DNA of 64,000 bases from Megascapheus bottae (lineage: Eukaryota; Chordata; Mammalia; Rodentia; Geomyidae). The DNA lies in contig JANJXV010000016.1 of NCBI GenBank assembly GCA_024803745.1, positions 43,902,025 to 43,966,024 on the forward strand, read 5' to 3'. Position numbers and translations under genes: made by a program. The notes below the pieces were generated by a model. It had not been told where the DNA came from, did no database searches, and saw nothing but the letters and a program-made list of their open reading frames with translations. Positions 1-11,919 of the stretch are shown one piece after another; positions within the stretch are counted from its first letter, which is position 1, and every line of letters starts with the position of its first letter.

Positions 1-483
1 CGACAGAGGGTCAAGATCAGGTGTCTGGCTGGTAGGAAATAAACACACTGTCAAGACAGCAGAGGGACGGCCCACCCGCCCAGTGCCCCGACGGGACTAC
101 CTATTTCTGGAAGCGTCTGGACTCTCAGGAGAGTGCTCAAAGGTCCAGGGGCTACTCAGTCAACCAGCCCGTTCTGGAGTTAGTTAATCCTGGACTTCAT
201 AATTCAGCGCACATACAGCTGGTGTTTGAAGCCAGGAGATCTTTAAACTGTCTCTCTGCAAGAAGCTTCCAGGTCTTGGCTCTTTCTGAGAAGACAGAGC
301 ACTTCTCTAAGAGCAGGCAGAAAAAGGAGGCCAAGGTTAAACCTGAGCTTGGGAAAGGTAACAGGGATAAATACGGAGAGATAAAATAGCAGACCCGGCT
401 GCCTCGGACTGCACATTCGCAGGGGGCCCGGGGGCGAAGCTGCAGTCTGCCCTTCACCGGGACGGCTGCGGCCGGCCTCCTCC
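1..483. other. Single-copy DNA, nothing recognised
   Basis: No repeat or gene signature is visible. The minus-strand open frames that cross this stretch run out of the adjacent CA repeat, which is stop-poor in that direction. Confidence 0.5.
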
Positions 484-650
484 GTGCACACGCACTCGCA
501 CACAGACACACACACACGCACACGCACACACACACACACGCACTCGCACACAGACACACACACACGCACATGCACACACACACACATGCGCGCACACACA
601 CGCGCACACACACACACACACATGCACGCGCACACACACACACACACAGA
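484..650. repeat. Compound CA/CACG microsatellite
   Basis: Alternating purine-pyrimidine tract of ACACAC with frequent CACGCA, CACTCGCA and CATGCG interruptions. The interruptions recur (CACTCGCACACAGACA occurs twice, about 45 bp apart), so part of the array grew by duplication of a longer block. It is a potential Z-DNA former. The Cys/Val-rich and His/Thr-rich open frames here are artefacts of the repeat. Confidence 0.95.
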
Positions 651-2104
651 GGATATTATGACTGTTTGCCCTCCCTCCCTCCCCCGCCCTCCCTCTGGCC
701 CTCACCCCTCCTCTCAGCACAGGTTTCAGATGTCTGTTATTTGGTTAAACCTTGAGTTATTTGTGGAAGGACTGACACACTGCAAGCCGCCCTTCCACGT
801 GCTTATGTGGATGTGCTGCATATGACCCCGTGTCTGCTTTTGTGTGTTTATAACGTGGGCCTGAGTCCCGTGGAAGGTGGAAAGGACCTCACAGTTCTCG
901 CGTTTTACATGGGCAGAATCGTCTTGAAATCACCATCCGTTGGTGGTCGGGTTCTTGAACGAGCTCCTCAGAACTCGGGGTGTGACCCGTGTCCAGGCCC
1001 GTCCCCTCATCTCTCTCTCCTTTCAGTGTGTTCTAGGAGAATGTCCACCGCTTGACTGCACTGCCCAGCTTCCACCTAGTCTTCACCTTTGACCTTGGAG
1101 GCACCGTGAGAACCCCAAGTTCCCCCATGGATGTCTGGGTCCTCCTCACATCACCATGGCAACTAGACAAGCATCCCCAGCCAGGGGTCAGCTCCTCAGG
1201 AGACCAGCACGGCTACCAGCTGATGCAAGCCACGTGCACGCACAGAACCTGCGCTCTGCTGGGTTCCAGGCCCGCCTGAGGGAGTGGAGAGACAAAGAGG
1301 AGTTTTGTAAAACCCAGGGCCACCTGTTGCTTCTGTCTCCAGGAGCCTGGAAGCGTGGTGGTCCCAGTGGTGAGGCTTGGTCCTCCTATTTCTAGGGCAG
1401 CAGAAATCTTCCCAGTGAGATCTTTAGAGTGAGAACATCAGAACTTCAATATCACATTACGAGGCAATAAATACACTAGCAATGTGGGTTACTTCTTGAA
1501 ATATCCATCCTTCACCCGCAAAACACCTCAGCAAATCAAATTGAAGGAAGAGAGAGTAAAAAATAAAAATACTCAGGCTCAGCCAAGAGCTGGAGTTATT
1601 GCTTAGGAGAAGAAAAAACAAATGGCTGAGACTCCCTGAGGTTTGATTACGAGTGTCCGTTTCTGGGTTCCGTGACACCCTATTGCTTTGAAACCTGACT
1701 GCCTCGGTCTCCTTTTGCACCTTTTTCTGGAAGCTTCCCCTGCATTTGTGACCAAAGCCCACCCCCGGGCCCAGCCATTCGGTGTCATGGCATTGCTCGC
1801 TGTGCTCCACAGGGCGGAATGAAAGGTAAAGTGTGATTTCTGCTGTCTGGAACCTGCTTTGAAGACTCCTGTGGCCAGACAGAGATGGGGTGACCATGCT
1901 GACGCAGGCCTCGGTGCAAGGAACCCCCCACTCCAAAAGAACCTCTCGCTGCCTCAGAGGTGCAGGAGGATGGAAGAGCAACCCCCTTCTCCCTGCCCCG
2001 GAGGCTTGAGAGACTCAGCCCTGCAGATTGCAGTCTGCACACCAGGACCAACTGCAGCAGGAACGGCTGTTTTCCATAAACTCTGCACGCAGAGCTCTGA
2101 CGGC
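651..2104. other. Single-copy DNA, nothing recognised
   Basis: A C/T-rich stretch (about 665-715) follows the CA repeat. The longest open frame (minus strand 1457-1981, 174 codons) shows no domain, no signal peptide followed by a plausible mature chain, and no exon-like borders. I treat it as chance. Confidence 0.45.
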
Positions 2105-2306
2105 TGTGTTCCTGTCATCCTAGCCACGTGGAGGGAGGAGAGCTGAGGACCCCGGTTCAAGGCCGGCCTGGACAGGAAAGCCCATGACACTTCTACCTCC
2201 AATGAACCCCCCCAAAACTAGAAAGGTAACTGTGGCTTGTGGCGTGCTAGCCCTGAGCAAAATAGTTCAGAGACAGTGCTTAGGCCCTGAGTTCAAGCCT
2301 CAGGAT
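2105..2306 (+). mobile_element. Diverged dimeric SINE, B1-like head plus tRNA-like 3' monomer
   Basis: The left part keeps a B1/7SL-like block (CCTGTCATCCTAGC, then GAGCTGAGGACC and GGTTCAAGGCCGGCCTGG). The right part keeps the tRNA-like monomer seen elsewhere in the window (GTGGCTTGTGG..., AGTTCAGAGACAGTGCTTAGG, then the B-box-like GAGTTCAAGCC). The element ends directly in a pure TG microsatellite, suggesting its tail seeded the repeat. Internal divergence makes it an older copy; no clear target-site duplication was found. Confidence 0.75.

Positions 2307-2308
<2 letters not shown>

Positions 2309-2359
<51 letters not shown>
2309..2359. repeat. (TG)n microsatellite
   Basis: About 25 uninterrupted TG units directly after the 3' end of the SINE ending near 2306. 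Confidence 0.97.
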
Positions 2360-2669
2360 TATTCTCAACACACCTTTCCAGCTCTCCCTTGGGTTTCCCC
2401 AACCCACCTCGTCCTGTCTGCCTCTTCCACCCCAGTCCATATGTCCTGTGTGAACCAAGAGCGGAGGGGAAGGGGAGAGAACACAGCCCCAGTACTCAAT
2501 GATATCCCACGGGACTGAACCAGCAGAGGGAGGGTGGGCGGGGCGGGGGGTGAGGAAAGAGGCGACACGGGATGGGTCACGATGCCTTCCATTCACATAC
2601 CCAATCGATCCTTTGTATAACTGCTCAACAGTAATAAAACAATTAAAATGAGTCCTCTGCCATTTTCCA
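2360..2669. other. Single-copy DNA, nothing recognised
   Basis: Ends in an AT-rich segment leading into the LINE-1 remnant that follows. No feature seen. Confidence 0.45.
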
Positions 2670-2733
2670 TTTGTGAAGAATTTTAGGATTCTTTTCTTAA
2701 ACGTCTGATAGAATTCACTAGTGAAATGTGCTG

Positions 2734-2784
<51 letters not shown>

Positions 2785-4560
2785 ATTTAGCTATGCATTT
2801 AACGATCTCAGTAGATAGAGAACAATTCCAATTATCTTCAGTCTTCAATGAGCTTTCGTAGCTTTTCTCTGTCAAGGAATCATGCAACACAATGACCATT
2901 TTCAGGCTTTTTGAATGTAGAATTGCTTGGGACATCACCTTACTCTTAAAGGTGATATTGATGAAATCCTCATTGCTCATATTGGTGATTTGTGATATTT
3001 TCTTTGGTTTAATGATCTGTCCAGCCAGAGGTTTATCAATTACGTTGTTATTTTCAAAGAATCATTTTTGTTCTACTTTTCCCCTCCTGTTTCTTTTTAT
3101 ACTTAATATTTCTTACTTTTCCCACATCTGGTTTCTTTTCTTCTTTGTGTTTGTACTTGCTTATTACATTCCTTAGAAATTAGTTTTTAAAGTTTTTAAA
3201 ATATTTTATTGTGAAGGTTATTTACGGAGAGGCTGTAGTAATGTAATTCAGGTAATGAGGATGTTTCTTTTTAACCAGTGTCATCTCTTTCCTTATTTCC
3301 TCCCACTTTTTTTTCCCTCCCGACTGTCTTCCCACAACATAGTATCTAGTGAGAATCACTGATAAATCAATTCACTCTTTTTCTCACCATTTTGGTGATT
3401 CCCCTTACCCTCCCCAAATCAGATAAACTTTCTTTGTGTGTTTTTTTCCTGTGTTTCCCCTTCGGTCATTGTTTTTTTAAATTTCTGTAACTTTTGTCTT
3501 GCATGTAATTTTTTTTATAAAGTGAAGATCTAGTACTACAAATTTCTCTCCAACTTCTTCTTTGGTTTAGTGTCAAAAATGATATTTATGTTATAATGTG
3601 TGTTCATTTTAGTTTAAAATAATCTAAATTATTTCTTGATACTTCTGGGTTGGGGGTTGTTTATAAATACCTTAATTTCTAAATATTTGAATCTTCCAGG
3701 AATATTTCTCATCTAGTGCTAGTTTAATTTCATTTAGACTAAGGATTTGGTGTAGCATCTGTTCAATGTGTCAGGATGTTTAATGGCCTGTGGTGGTGGC
3801 GGCATTAGGGAGTGCTCTAGTTTTACTTTGAAAGAAAGTACATGCTTCCATTGTTGGTATGCATTTTTATGTATGCACACTAGATCTGCTTGATTTATAA
3901 TGATTAAATAAATTCTGTACCCTTGTGAACTTCCTGCTACTTATGCTATTAACTCATGAGAGATGAATGCTGAAAACTCCATCACTCGTTGTAAGTTTCT
4001 CTGTCTTCCTGACTGTTCTGAGTGTCTGCTGATGCCTTCTGAAGTTAAATTACTGAAAGCATAAACATTGAGAACCAGTGGATGCCTCTTGGAGGGAGAT
4101 GGCTTCCCAGTCTTTCTGTCCTGCTGTACCAACCCTCACAACATCCCGTCCCTTGAAGGGTAACTCTTCTGCTAGCAGCACAGATGGTGTGGCTTTCGGC
4201 TGGTTACTGCTTACATGACGTATTTTTCTACTCCTCTTTTAATTTATCAGTGTCTTTACACACCCAGTGGCTTGTGTGTCAGTTGTGTTTAGTTGGATTT
4301 AGAGCCCTTAATTTCTTGTTTTTAAGCAACTTGATAATCTTTTTAAAGTTGGTATGATTGAATAGCTTACATTTTTTAGCTAAGTGTTTTGTTGGAAATT
4401 TTGTAGATTCATATACATTTGTGGAAGAAATAGAGACTCCTTGTAGTTTTACCCATTCTTTTTCACCAACCTTGCAAAACTATACTACAACATGAGAAAG
4501 AGTATTAAAATGGACATTGATACAGTTTACTAATATTTTTTAAAATTAAAATTTGTTCAT
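2670..4560 (-). mobile_element. Old LINE-1 ORF2 remnant
   Basis: Read on the minus strand this is decayed LINE-1 ORF2. Landmarks on the plus strand are the antisense TTTAGGATTCTTTTC...GTCTGATAGAATTCACTAG block near 2685-2725 and the very conserved antisense CCAGAGGTTTATCAATTACG near 3024, followed by TTTTCAAAGAATCATTTTTG. They correspond to the start of the reverse-transcriptase region. Further right, ACTAGATCTGCTTGATTTATAA (about 3880) and the run to about 4330 keep an L1-like antisense character. No frame is open for more than about 100 codons. A TG microsatellite (2737-2781) has expanded inside it. The right border is approximate. By its decay it is an old, inactive copy. Confidence 0.7.
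2737..2781. repeat. (TG)n microsatellite inside a LINE-1 remnant
   Basis: About 22 uninterrupted GT units between two antisense ORF2 segments. Confidence 0.97.
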
Positions 4561-4699
4561 CGTACCTTGTTTTGTGTCTGTCTTTTTATTGAATGCTGTA
4601 CAAATATGTCCCGCTAATGCCTAGATAACTTTTCCTAAAGAGAAGTTGCCGCAATGCTGGGTAGGAGCTTCTCCTGAGCATTTGTAATTGCTGTTGTAA

Positions 4700-5280
4700 A
4701 GGGGAGGTGAAAAGGGGTTACAGTTACACGAGTCAGGAAATGAGTACATTTCTTTTTGGACAGCGTCCCCCCCCTCTCTCTCCCAGTTTTTCCCTCCCGT
4801 GCCCACCCTCAAGTTGTACAGTTCATCTCAGGCACACCACTGCATTGGTTCACCTCCATATCTGTGCCTCCCCATATCTGTGCCTCCCTTGTCCTCCCCA
4901 AGACAGACAAACGAGCAAACAACACAAAAGGAAAAGAAAACAAAAACAACAACAAAGAAAACAAGTTCTTATTTCCATCTGCTGGAGTCCATTTCTATGG
5001 ATATTGTACGTGTACAGGTGTTGTGCCTTTGTGTTTCTCTCCTAAGACTGTTGTCCTTTAGCCTCATTGTGTTTGAATGCCTAGAGACTTGTATAATGTA
5101 TCCGGTCCCAGGGAATTTTTGTTTTACCACCTAGTGTGTTTACTTACAGACTTATGTGCACATTCTAGCTACCACAAATAAGAGAAACCATGGCTCCCGT
5201 TTCTCTGGGTCTGGCTTATTTCATTTACTGTAATCTTTCCCAAGTCTTTCCATGTCCTTTTGAATGGAGCAGTCCGTGTC
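4700..5280 (-). mobile_element. LINE-1 3' UTR fragment
   Basis: Plus-strand ACCACAAATAAGAGAAACCATGG followed by GGGTCTGGCTTATTTCATTTACTG and TTTCCATGTCCTTTTGAATGG is the antisense of the LINE-1 3' UTR. The same block occurs in sense orientation near 9660-9760 and 48405-48460 of this window. The pyrimidine-rich segment at 4755-4815 matches the antisense of the polypurine tract of that UTR. It is separate from the ORF2 remnant to its left, although both are on the minus strand. Confidence 0.7.
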
Positions 5281-5308
5281 AGTTAGATTCTTCTGGTCTC
5301 AGTTGTCC

Positions 5309-5310
<2 letters not shown>

Positions 5311-5361
<51 letters not shown>

Positions 5362-5384
5362 TGTGTGTGTGTGTGTGTGTGTGT
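5311..5384. repeat. (TG)n microsatellite
   Basis: About 36 GT units with a single GA interruption near 5359. The minus-strand His/Thr-rich open frame across it is a repeat artefact. Confidence 0.97.
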
Positions 5385-5934
5385 TTCATTTTATGTGCAG
5401 GAGACCTCCAGGGCAGGGTTGAAGCTGCTGCCTGGGCAGCGAAACCCAGGGCAGGCCCTGAGCGGGCATCAGGGGCACCGAGGCTACAGTGGGAGGCAGT
5501 GGAGGAGGGAAAAGAGGAGTGAGGCCTGGGTGCTTGGCCGCCAGTCTGTGTGCTTGTGAAGCCCGTGGAAACTACCTTCCCCTGACGTGAAAGTAGCCTG
5601 AGGTCCAAGACACCTGGCCTACAACGAGCTGCGCAGCAGATAGACTGCAGTGAAGGTGGAGGTACTTCCTGACAACCGTCTCTGCCCAAGCGTTGCTCTG
5701 AAGCTCGCCTAACACTCCATTTCAACCAATGGCCTCCTCAAGGACCTCTAAGAAAGTATGCCCCTACCCCATCCATTCCTTCACTGGCTCCATGCCTTCT
5801 GGAGTTTGCCAAAATCATGACAGTCTCAGTTGGTCTGTTAGTCAGAATGGCAACCAGTGAAACACAGCAAGTGTGAGTCTGGTTATGTGCATTATGCTGT
5901 GTATGTCTGTCTCTCTGTTTGTCTTCTGGATGTG

Positions 5935-5975
<41 letters not shown>

Positions 5976-6952
5976 GAGTAGAACCTGTCGAGGAGGGGAA
6001 GCCAAGACTCTGTAGCCCAGGCTGGCTCTGCCCCCTCCAGTCAGGCCCAGGCTCAGGGCACAGGAAGCTTTCGTGAGAGAACCCTGACTATGCCCACTCG
6101 TGCTGAGACCATCTCCCTCACTTAATGTTAACTAGGCATTAACGACATCTACAGAAATCTTCACAGCAACGCCCAGGTTAGTGCTGGGTTGAGTAACAGG
6201 ATATCCTGCCAAGTCAACAAATATTATGAGCCATCACAGCCACCTGTGGGCGTCTGGCGCTCTGAGTGGGAATAATCCCACCGTTCTTATCAAATGACCT
6301 CCAGGGGAAAAGAGTAGAGGCAGAAGGAGGGCTTGGTCTACGTATTATTTACTGAGGAGCATTTAATCAGAGAGCTGTCTCTGGTCCAGAATGCCTCATG
6401 TGTGAATTCAGTGTAAAATTAATAAATATGAGTATTAAGAGCCCAACAATAAAGCCATCAATTTTACTGGAAAGTTTTACTGGTTTAATTAAATGTTACA
6501 GGTTTGAGAACAACTTCCAAAGCATGCATCCAAAATTTATTGCTGTAACTCAGCTGAAAGTCTCAACATCTGTTGACTGTGGAGAAAATTTGTCTGTACT
6601 TAGTGAATACTTACTAAATATGCAGTTATTTGGGATCACAAAAGCAGTTACATTGGTCATATGATCTACTTTGTTACCTTCATTGATATTTACTTTTATA
6701 AACGTATTTTGTGAATTCTTGTATACTGAGATCATAGTTTTATTAAATTTGTTTTAATAACAGGAAGCATTTGCTGCTATGTCTTGAAAGTATCTTTGTT
6801 CCCCAATTGTGTTTTGATCATAAGTTTTACATTTTTTCTCTTCTTTGAATAACTACTTAGTTATTGATGTGAATATATATTGTTTATTTATCTTGATCTT
6901 GGGAATTTAGTCATAGAAATGGCAGGCAGGATGGTTACATGGACAGACCTTA

Positions 6953-6954
<2 letters not shown>
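5385..6954. other. Single-copy DNA with one TG microsatellite
   Basis: A (TG)n tract lies at 5937-5972. The AT-rich part from 6390 to 6870 has no recognisable repeat signature and no exon. Nothing else is seen. Confidence 0.45.
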
Positions 6955-6983
<29 letters not shown>

Positions 6984-7000
6984 TCTTTCTTCCTTCCTTC

Positions 7001-7079
<79 letters not shown>

Positions 7080-7093
7080 TCCTTCTTTCTTTT
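6955..7093. repeat. (CTTG)n-(CTTC)n-(CTTT)n microsatellite
   Basis: Compound tetranucleotide array: about six CTTG/GCTT units, a short CTTC block, then about 20 CTTT units, ending in CCTTCTTTCTTTTCC. Long phenylalanine/leucine/serine runs in the open frames here come from the repeat. Confidence 0.97.
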
Positions 7094-7413
7094 CCAGGCC
7101 TTAGTTCTTTAGAGAAGACAGACTGTCTGCTCAACAGCAAGCCCCTTTTGTGGAGTACAGAGCCCTGTCCTGGCTCTGTCCAGCATGCAGTGCGTGGCCA
7201 GCCTCCAGCTCCAGGAGTAACCTCCAAACCCACTTGGCTAGGAGCAGGCATCTTCAGGACCTGACAGTCACCGAAGGACCCACCGTTACTAGTGGATTCT
7301 CTTCTCCTAAGGGTCTCCTAGACAGGCGCCCAGGCAGAGCCACCTTCTCTTAAGGTCATGACTCAGTGAGAACGGGAGGATTTCCCCAGTCTGACTGTCG
7401 TGACTGCTCCTCG
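7094..7413. other. Single-copy spacer, nothing recognised
   Basis: Lies between the CTTT array and the 7-bp minisatellite. No gene or repeat seen. Confidence 0.45.
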
Positions 7414-7704
7414 AGGGAGCAGGGAGCAGGGAGCAGGGAGCAGGGAGCAGGGAGCAGGGAGCAGGGAGCAGGGAGCAGGGAGCAGGGAGCACGGAGCAGG
7501 GAGCAGGGAGCACGGAGCAGGGAGCAGGGAGCACGGAGCAGGGAGCAGGGAGCAGGGAGCAGGGAGCAGGGAGCAGGGAGCACGGAGCAGGGAGCACGGA
7601 GCAGGGAGCAGGGAGCAGGGAGCAGGGAGCACGGAGCAGGGAGCAGGGAGCAGGGAGCAGGGAGCAGGGAGCAGGGAGCAGGGAGCAGGGAGCAGGGAGC
7701 AGGG
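7414..7704. repeat. 7-bp G-rich minisatellite (GGGAGCA)n
   Basis: About 41 tandem copies of a 7-bp unit, mostly GGGAGCA, with a scattered variant in which CAGGG becomes CACGG. Four consecutive units give GGG-N4-GGG-N4-GGG-N4-GGG, which fits the usual G-quadruplex pattern; the variant units break it into blocks. Because 7 is not a multiple of 3, all frames encode a 7-residue repeat in both directions (Gly-Ser-Arg-Glu-Gln-Gly-Ala on the plus strand). This explains six overlapping open frames, none of which I consider a gene. Confidence 0.97.
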
Positions 7705-9379
7705 CTAGAATCAGGGCCATCACCCTAACCGTTCCGATTCCTCCACCCCTTCCCTGCCTCTTTCCCTGTCCTTCGATGGCTGCTCCTCACGTTGTGTTTT
7801 ACCGCCTGTTAAGTTGTTTGCGTCCGTTTGAATCTTGAATTTTTATATGTACAATTACTTTCCTGGAGGTCCATTTTTTGTTGTCCAGATGTTATATTGG
7901 TAACCTTCTATGGCCAGGCTTTCTGCACTCCTTAACTAAAATTTAACTTTAATTTAAAATGGTTTCTTTTACTTATCTTGGAAGAATATTCTCTGTTGTT
8001 CTTTAGTCAGTGATCTTCCGTCTTGCTTCCATCATGCAAACAGATGATCTTGTCTGTCCGCTTCACATAGCCCTATCTGGAGGCTCTAAGTGAGTATCTG
8101 AAATCAATAGGGAGGGAATCATGGTAATTAAATTATAGCACTTACATATAATTACACTTATGTAAAAAATACCCACCCAGACTCAGAGCTGCTCCTGAAT
8201 ATGATAGGCATAAATCTCTGGAAATGACCGGCTCTGCTTGGGGGCCGGGAAGAGGAAGAGCGTTAATCTTTAAAATTATGCCGGGAAAAACCAGGATCCT
8301 GGAACTCCTTCACTTCAGAGAAACCATTTGAGACAAACTCTACCTTGAAACAGACGTTTTTCAGTAATTTCCATCTCTGAGTAATAGTTTGGATGGTGTC
8401 TTTGTCTGGGTTTTCTGCCGTGGGTGTTGGGTGGGAAGCTGAGGTCGGGGCAGCCAGGCCGGCCGGGTCTCCACCGCCCTGGCGTGCTCCCTGTCTGACC
8501 TGACGCCTCAGAGTTCTCACAAGGCTGGGTCTTTACGCGGCCATGGTCCTGGTGTCTGTAGTCCTGGAGTCTGGTGTCTGTGGACGTGGGCCCTGGCGAG
8601 GGCATCGCTGTCTGCAGAGCAAGCCCATGCAGGGCCCTCCACTTCGGATGGGACCCCAGAAGGACATTTTCCCAGACACCACCGACCCCGGCTGCTGTGA
8701 CACAGTTCTCCTGTCAAAGGAGAAGTGGAGAGCGTTGGTGCTGCTTCCAACAGAGGAGCTGAGAACTCTCCGGTGGCAATGGAGTATTCGACGTGAGGCC
8801 TGTACACCAGCCAGGCTGAGCGGAGCCGGCAGAGCAGGCGGGGGTGAGCCTGAGGTCCGAGAAGTTGAGGGCCCCTCGGCTGGGGAGCTCAGTCTCCTCG
8901 ACAGCAGCACACTTCTCACCTCTAGCTCGAGGCCTTCATGTAATTTCCTCTTAATTTTCTTTTTCCACACACACATGTTTTCAAAAAATGCTTATCTCAT
9001 TTCCTTTCATTCCTGCATTTACCTCCCTGCTTCCTGTGCTCTCCCTTACTGCTCATAACTCATTTCCTCTTTCTTTTTTCCGGTTTTCATAACACCACTC
9101 CTAATTCATGTCAACGAACCTCAAAGAACTTGTGAAGTCTAATCACGGCTCCTCATTGAGACTGCCGGCTGGCCCGAGCTGTGCTCTCTGTGGCTTCTTT
9201 AGTCACCTCTGCAGGCTGTGGAGGGGACATGCACAGGCTCATCTCCACTCAGAAAGTTATCCTAACCAATCACCATGACGTGACAATCTCTATCTGCACA
9301 TTTCTCACTGCAAATCTGTCATCTGGTTTTCTGCCCTGAACCAGTCATCTCACTTGTGCAAACTCTTTTCATCTCCTTT
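7705..9379. other. Single-copy DNA, nothing recognised
   Basis: The plus-strand open frame at 8543-9058 (171 codons) and the overlapping minus-strand frames in the GC-richer part (8400-8930) have no recognisable domain. No repeat family seen. Confidence 0.4.
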
Positions 9380-10170
9380 TATACAAAACAAAGCATTATG
9401 GAAAGCAGTATGCCTATTCCTCAAAAGACTAAACATAGAGCTCCCCTGTGACCCAGCAATCCCACTTCTGGGCATTTACCCAAACGTCCAGAAACAAGAC
9501 CATCTAAAGCTACTAGCACGACGAGTTCATTGCAGTATTATTTACCATAGCAAAGATATGGAACCAACCCAGATGTCCCTCAGTTGATGAATGGATCAAC
9601 AAGATTTGGTATTTGTACACAATGGAATTCTAGGCTGCCATCAGAAAGAATGACAATGTCCCATTTGTAAGGAAAGGGAAAGACTTGGAAAAAAATCATA
9701 TTAAGTGAAGTAAGCCAGACTCAAAGGAACACAGGCTCAATAGTTTCCCTCATTTGTAATAATTAGTACACATCTAGGACTCTCTTAACAAAGGATCATA
9801 ATATCTGAAAAGTTCTGTACATAAGGTCATACAGGATGAAACTAAATGAAATGAACTCTAAGTTGTGGAAACACGAGGTTAATCTTTGCAATTGTTGTTC
9901 TTAACGTATTTTGTGCAGTTATTTCTTTTCTCTTTTTCCCCCCTTTGGTTAATCTCATTTGGTTACTGAATCTGACTTTGTTATCTGCTATCCTGTATAT
10001 AAGTTTATTTGTTTATTTGAAATAGGGAAGGGAAGGGGGAAAAGATGATTGGGAGGGGGTGGGATGAGGAAAATGGGGACAAAAACAAGGTGTGAGAAGT
10101 AACGTACCTACTACCTGGTGAATGTAACTGGAACCCCTCTAGACATTACCCAGACAATAAAAATAATAAA
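9380..10170 (+). mobile_element. LINE-1, 5'-truncated: ORF2 C-terminus and 3' UTR
   Basis: Starts in the last part of ORF2 (ATTATGGAAAGCAGTATGCC, then GACCCAGCAATCCCACTTCT). It continues through the 3' UTR (AGTGAAGTAAGCCAGACTC, then GTTTCCCTCATTTGT), a polypurine stretch (about 10020-10080) and ends in an A-rich tail (CAATAAAAATAATAAAATAAA). The open frame 9354-9587 encodes residues typical of the ORF2 protein C-terminus (LPCDPAIPLLGIYPN). It is the most complete 3' end in the window and served as my reference for the other L1 fragments. It is non-autonomous and truncated. Confidence 0.88.
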
Positions 10171-10254
10171 ATAAACCAAATAACCCCTCTCAGCAGTTGC
10201 TGAGGTCCTGCCTGAAAAGATGTGAAGCCCCTGCTTCTGAGCCTGTGCAGCTCA

Positions 10255-10420
10255 GTGTACGTGAACGGCCGGGTCCACAGACGACGCAGCCCTCGCTTGT
10301 GAGTGGAGCGCGGTCGGCCCGAGCCTGGCTGCACCGAGAAGGCGAGCCCCGTGTGGAGATCAGTGGTGGAGGGGAACGAATGACTAGCAGGCTGGCCGGA
10401 GCGCTGAGTGAGGCAGGCTG
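10255..10420. other. Local CpG cluster
   Basis: About 14 CpG dinucleotides in roughly 110 bp (10257-10370) in an otherwise CpG-poor window. An open frame (10197-10586, 129 codons, plus) crosses it but resembles nothing I know. It may be a small unmethylated element or an undecayed GC-rich patch. Confidence 0.35.
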
Positions 10421-11837
10421 GCCAGGCCACCTGCGTGAGTGTGCTCGCTGTGACCCGGATGCTGTGAGCCTCTGGGTGGCAGTTTCACCGCTTAATCCTG
10501 CCGAGGGACCAGCACAAAGAAGCCTGGATTCCCACACGGTTTCACGATTTTCATCACTGCTGGCTGATCTCGTTAGGCCCAGGTAAACGGAGGCTCAGAC
10601 GCACTGATTTTCCCCCATTCATCTTGCTCCTACCTGGAAGACGGTGATCCCTTCTCCTGTCATTCCTTCTCAAACGATTTCCTCTAGGCCACCACAGCTT
10701 CCTTTTCCCATATTGCAAAGCAAACTTTGCTGGGTATTAAGCACAATTAGGGACAACTATCGTGAAGCAAATCAATATATTCCCATGTCACGTAGCCAAC
10801 CACGTATCGCTTTGTGCTAAGAATATGTAAACGCCAGCTGAGTCCTTGCACGATCCTTTTAAAACTGGTCTTTATGTTCCACCTTGGCTGTGCACCCCAA
10901 ACCTCAGCTCCCCTCCCTTCCTCCCACTCCAGCCTCTACCTCTACACATTTGAATGGCTTTGATTCCCGTGAACCAAATGAGTGTCACCATGGGTCCCTC
11001 TGTGTCTGGTTTTACTGTGGCTCCATGTCCCTGGGCCCGGCCGTGTGGTGGCACGTGGCAGGGGTGTTCTTTTAGACAGAGCAGCAGCTGTTCAGGGGTG
11101 CAGGACCATCTTTGTCCACCAATTCCCCCAACAGATAAGCAGGTGGCATTTATGCTGTGAGTAACTGCAGTGTTCAGGGAGAGTGAAGCCACCAGCCCCA
11201 CACCGCGAGAGTCCCCCACTCTGTTTGAAGAAGAGTTGCGGGGCCGAGTGGTGGCTCTCTTTCCAGTTTCTTTAGACTGTACCATCACGACTGTGCAGGA
11301 CTACACTCGAGCCAGCACCGAGCCTTCCTGTGTCTCGGATGGACACTCACCCTTTCACAGACCAGCTGAAGAAACATGGCCACGCCACTGCTTTGACTTC
11401 CACAGCTCCACCTGGTTGAAGGAACTTGACCCAAGCCCCATGGAGAGGCTTCATGCTGGTTCCCCGGACGCCTAGCACTCCTGCTTTCAGCCACGAACAC
11501 ACCACGCCACCACAGTGGCCCTTCACGACTTCCTATGCCACAGAAACCCTGACTCGTTCTCCAGATTGTTATTAATCATACTCATTTTAAAGATAATTTA
11601 GTTTTAATACATTGTCAATGAAATTCTCTAGGGTACATAAAAAGTAATCTATCTTGCGCACATCTGCTCGGTTCCATTCCCTCTTCCTGGAGCAGCTTCT
11701 CTTTCTGAGAATCCGGGAGATGTGAGGATGCCTCACGGCCAGTGGAGTGGATGGCGTCTGATGGAGTAAAACAGCATTTGCTCAGAGAATCATTTATAAA
11801 AGAGCAGCATCTGTCAGTGTTAGGCACTTGAGGAACA
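10421..11837. other. Single-copy DNA, nothing recognised
   Basis: Several overlapping short open frames on both strands (10872-11475) with no domain. No repeat signature recognised. Confidence 0.4.
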
Positions 11838-11914
11838 AGATAGATGATAGATAAATTGATCGGTAGATAGATAGATAGATAGATACATACATACATACAT
11901 ACATACATGCATCT
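11838..11914. repeat. (GATA)n-(CATA)n microsatellite
   Basis: Imperfect GATA units pass into about seven ATAC/CATA units. It lies directly left of an antisense L1 fragment, in the position of its A-rich tail. Confidence 0.93.
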
Positions 11915-11919
11915 GTCGT

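Noticed and set aside
1457..1981. 174-codon minus-strand open frame with hydrophobic end
   Set aside because: The hydrophobic C-terminal part comes from an A/T-rich segment. No family resemblance and no splice-like borders that I trust.
7307..7728. Overlapping frames with LPAPCSL or GSREQGA repeats
   Set aside because: Products of the 7-bp minisatellite, which is open in all six frames.
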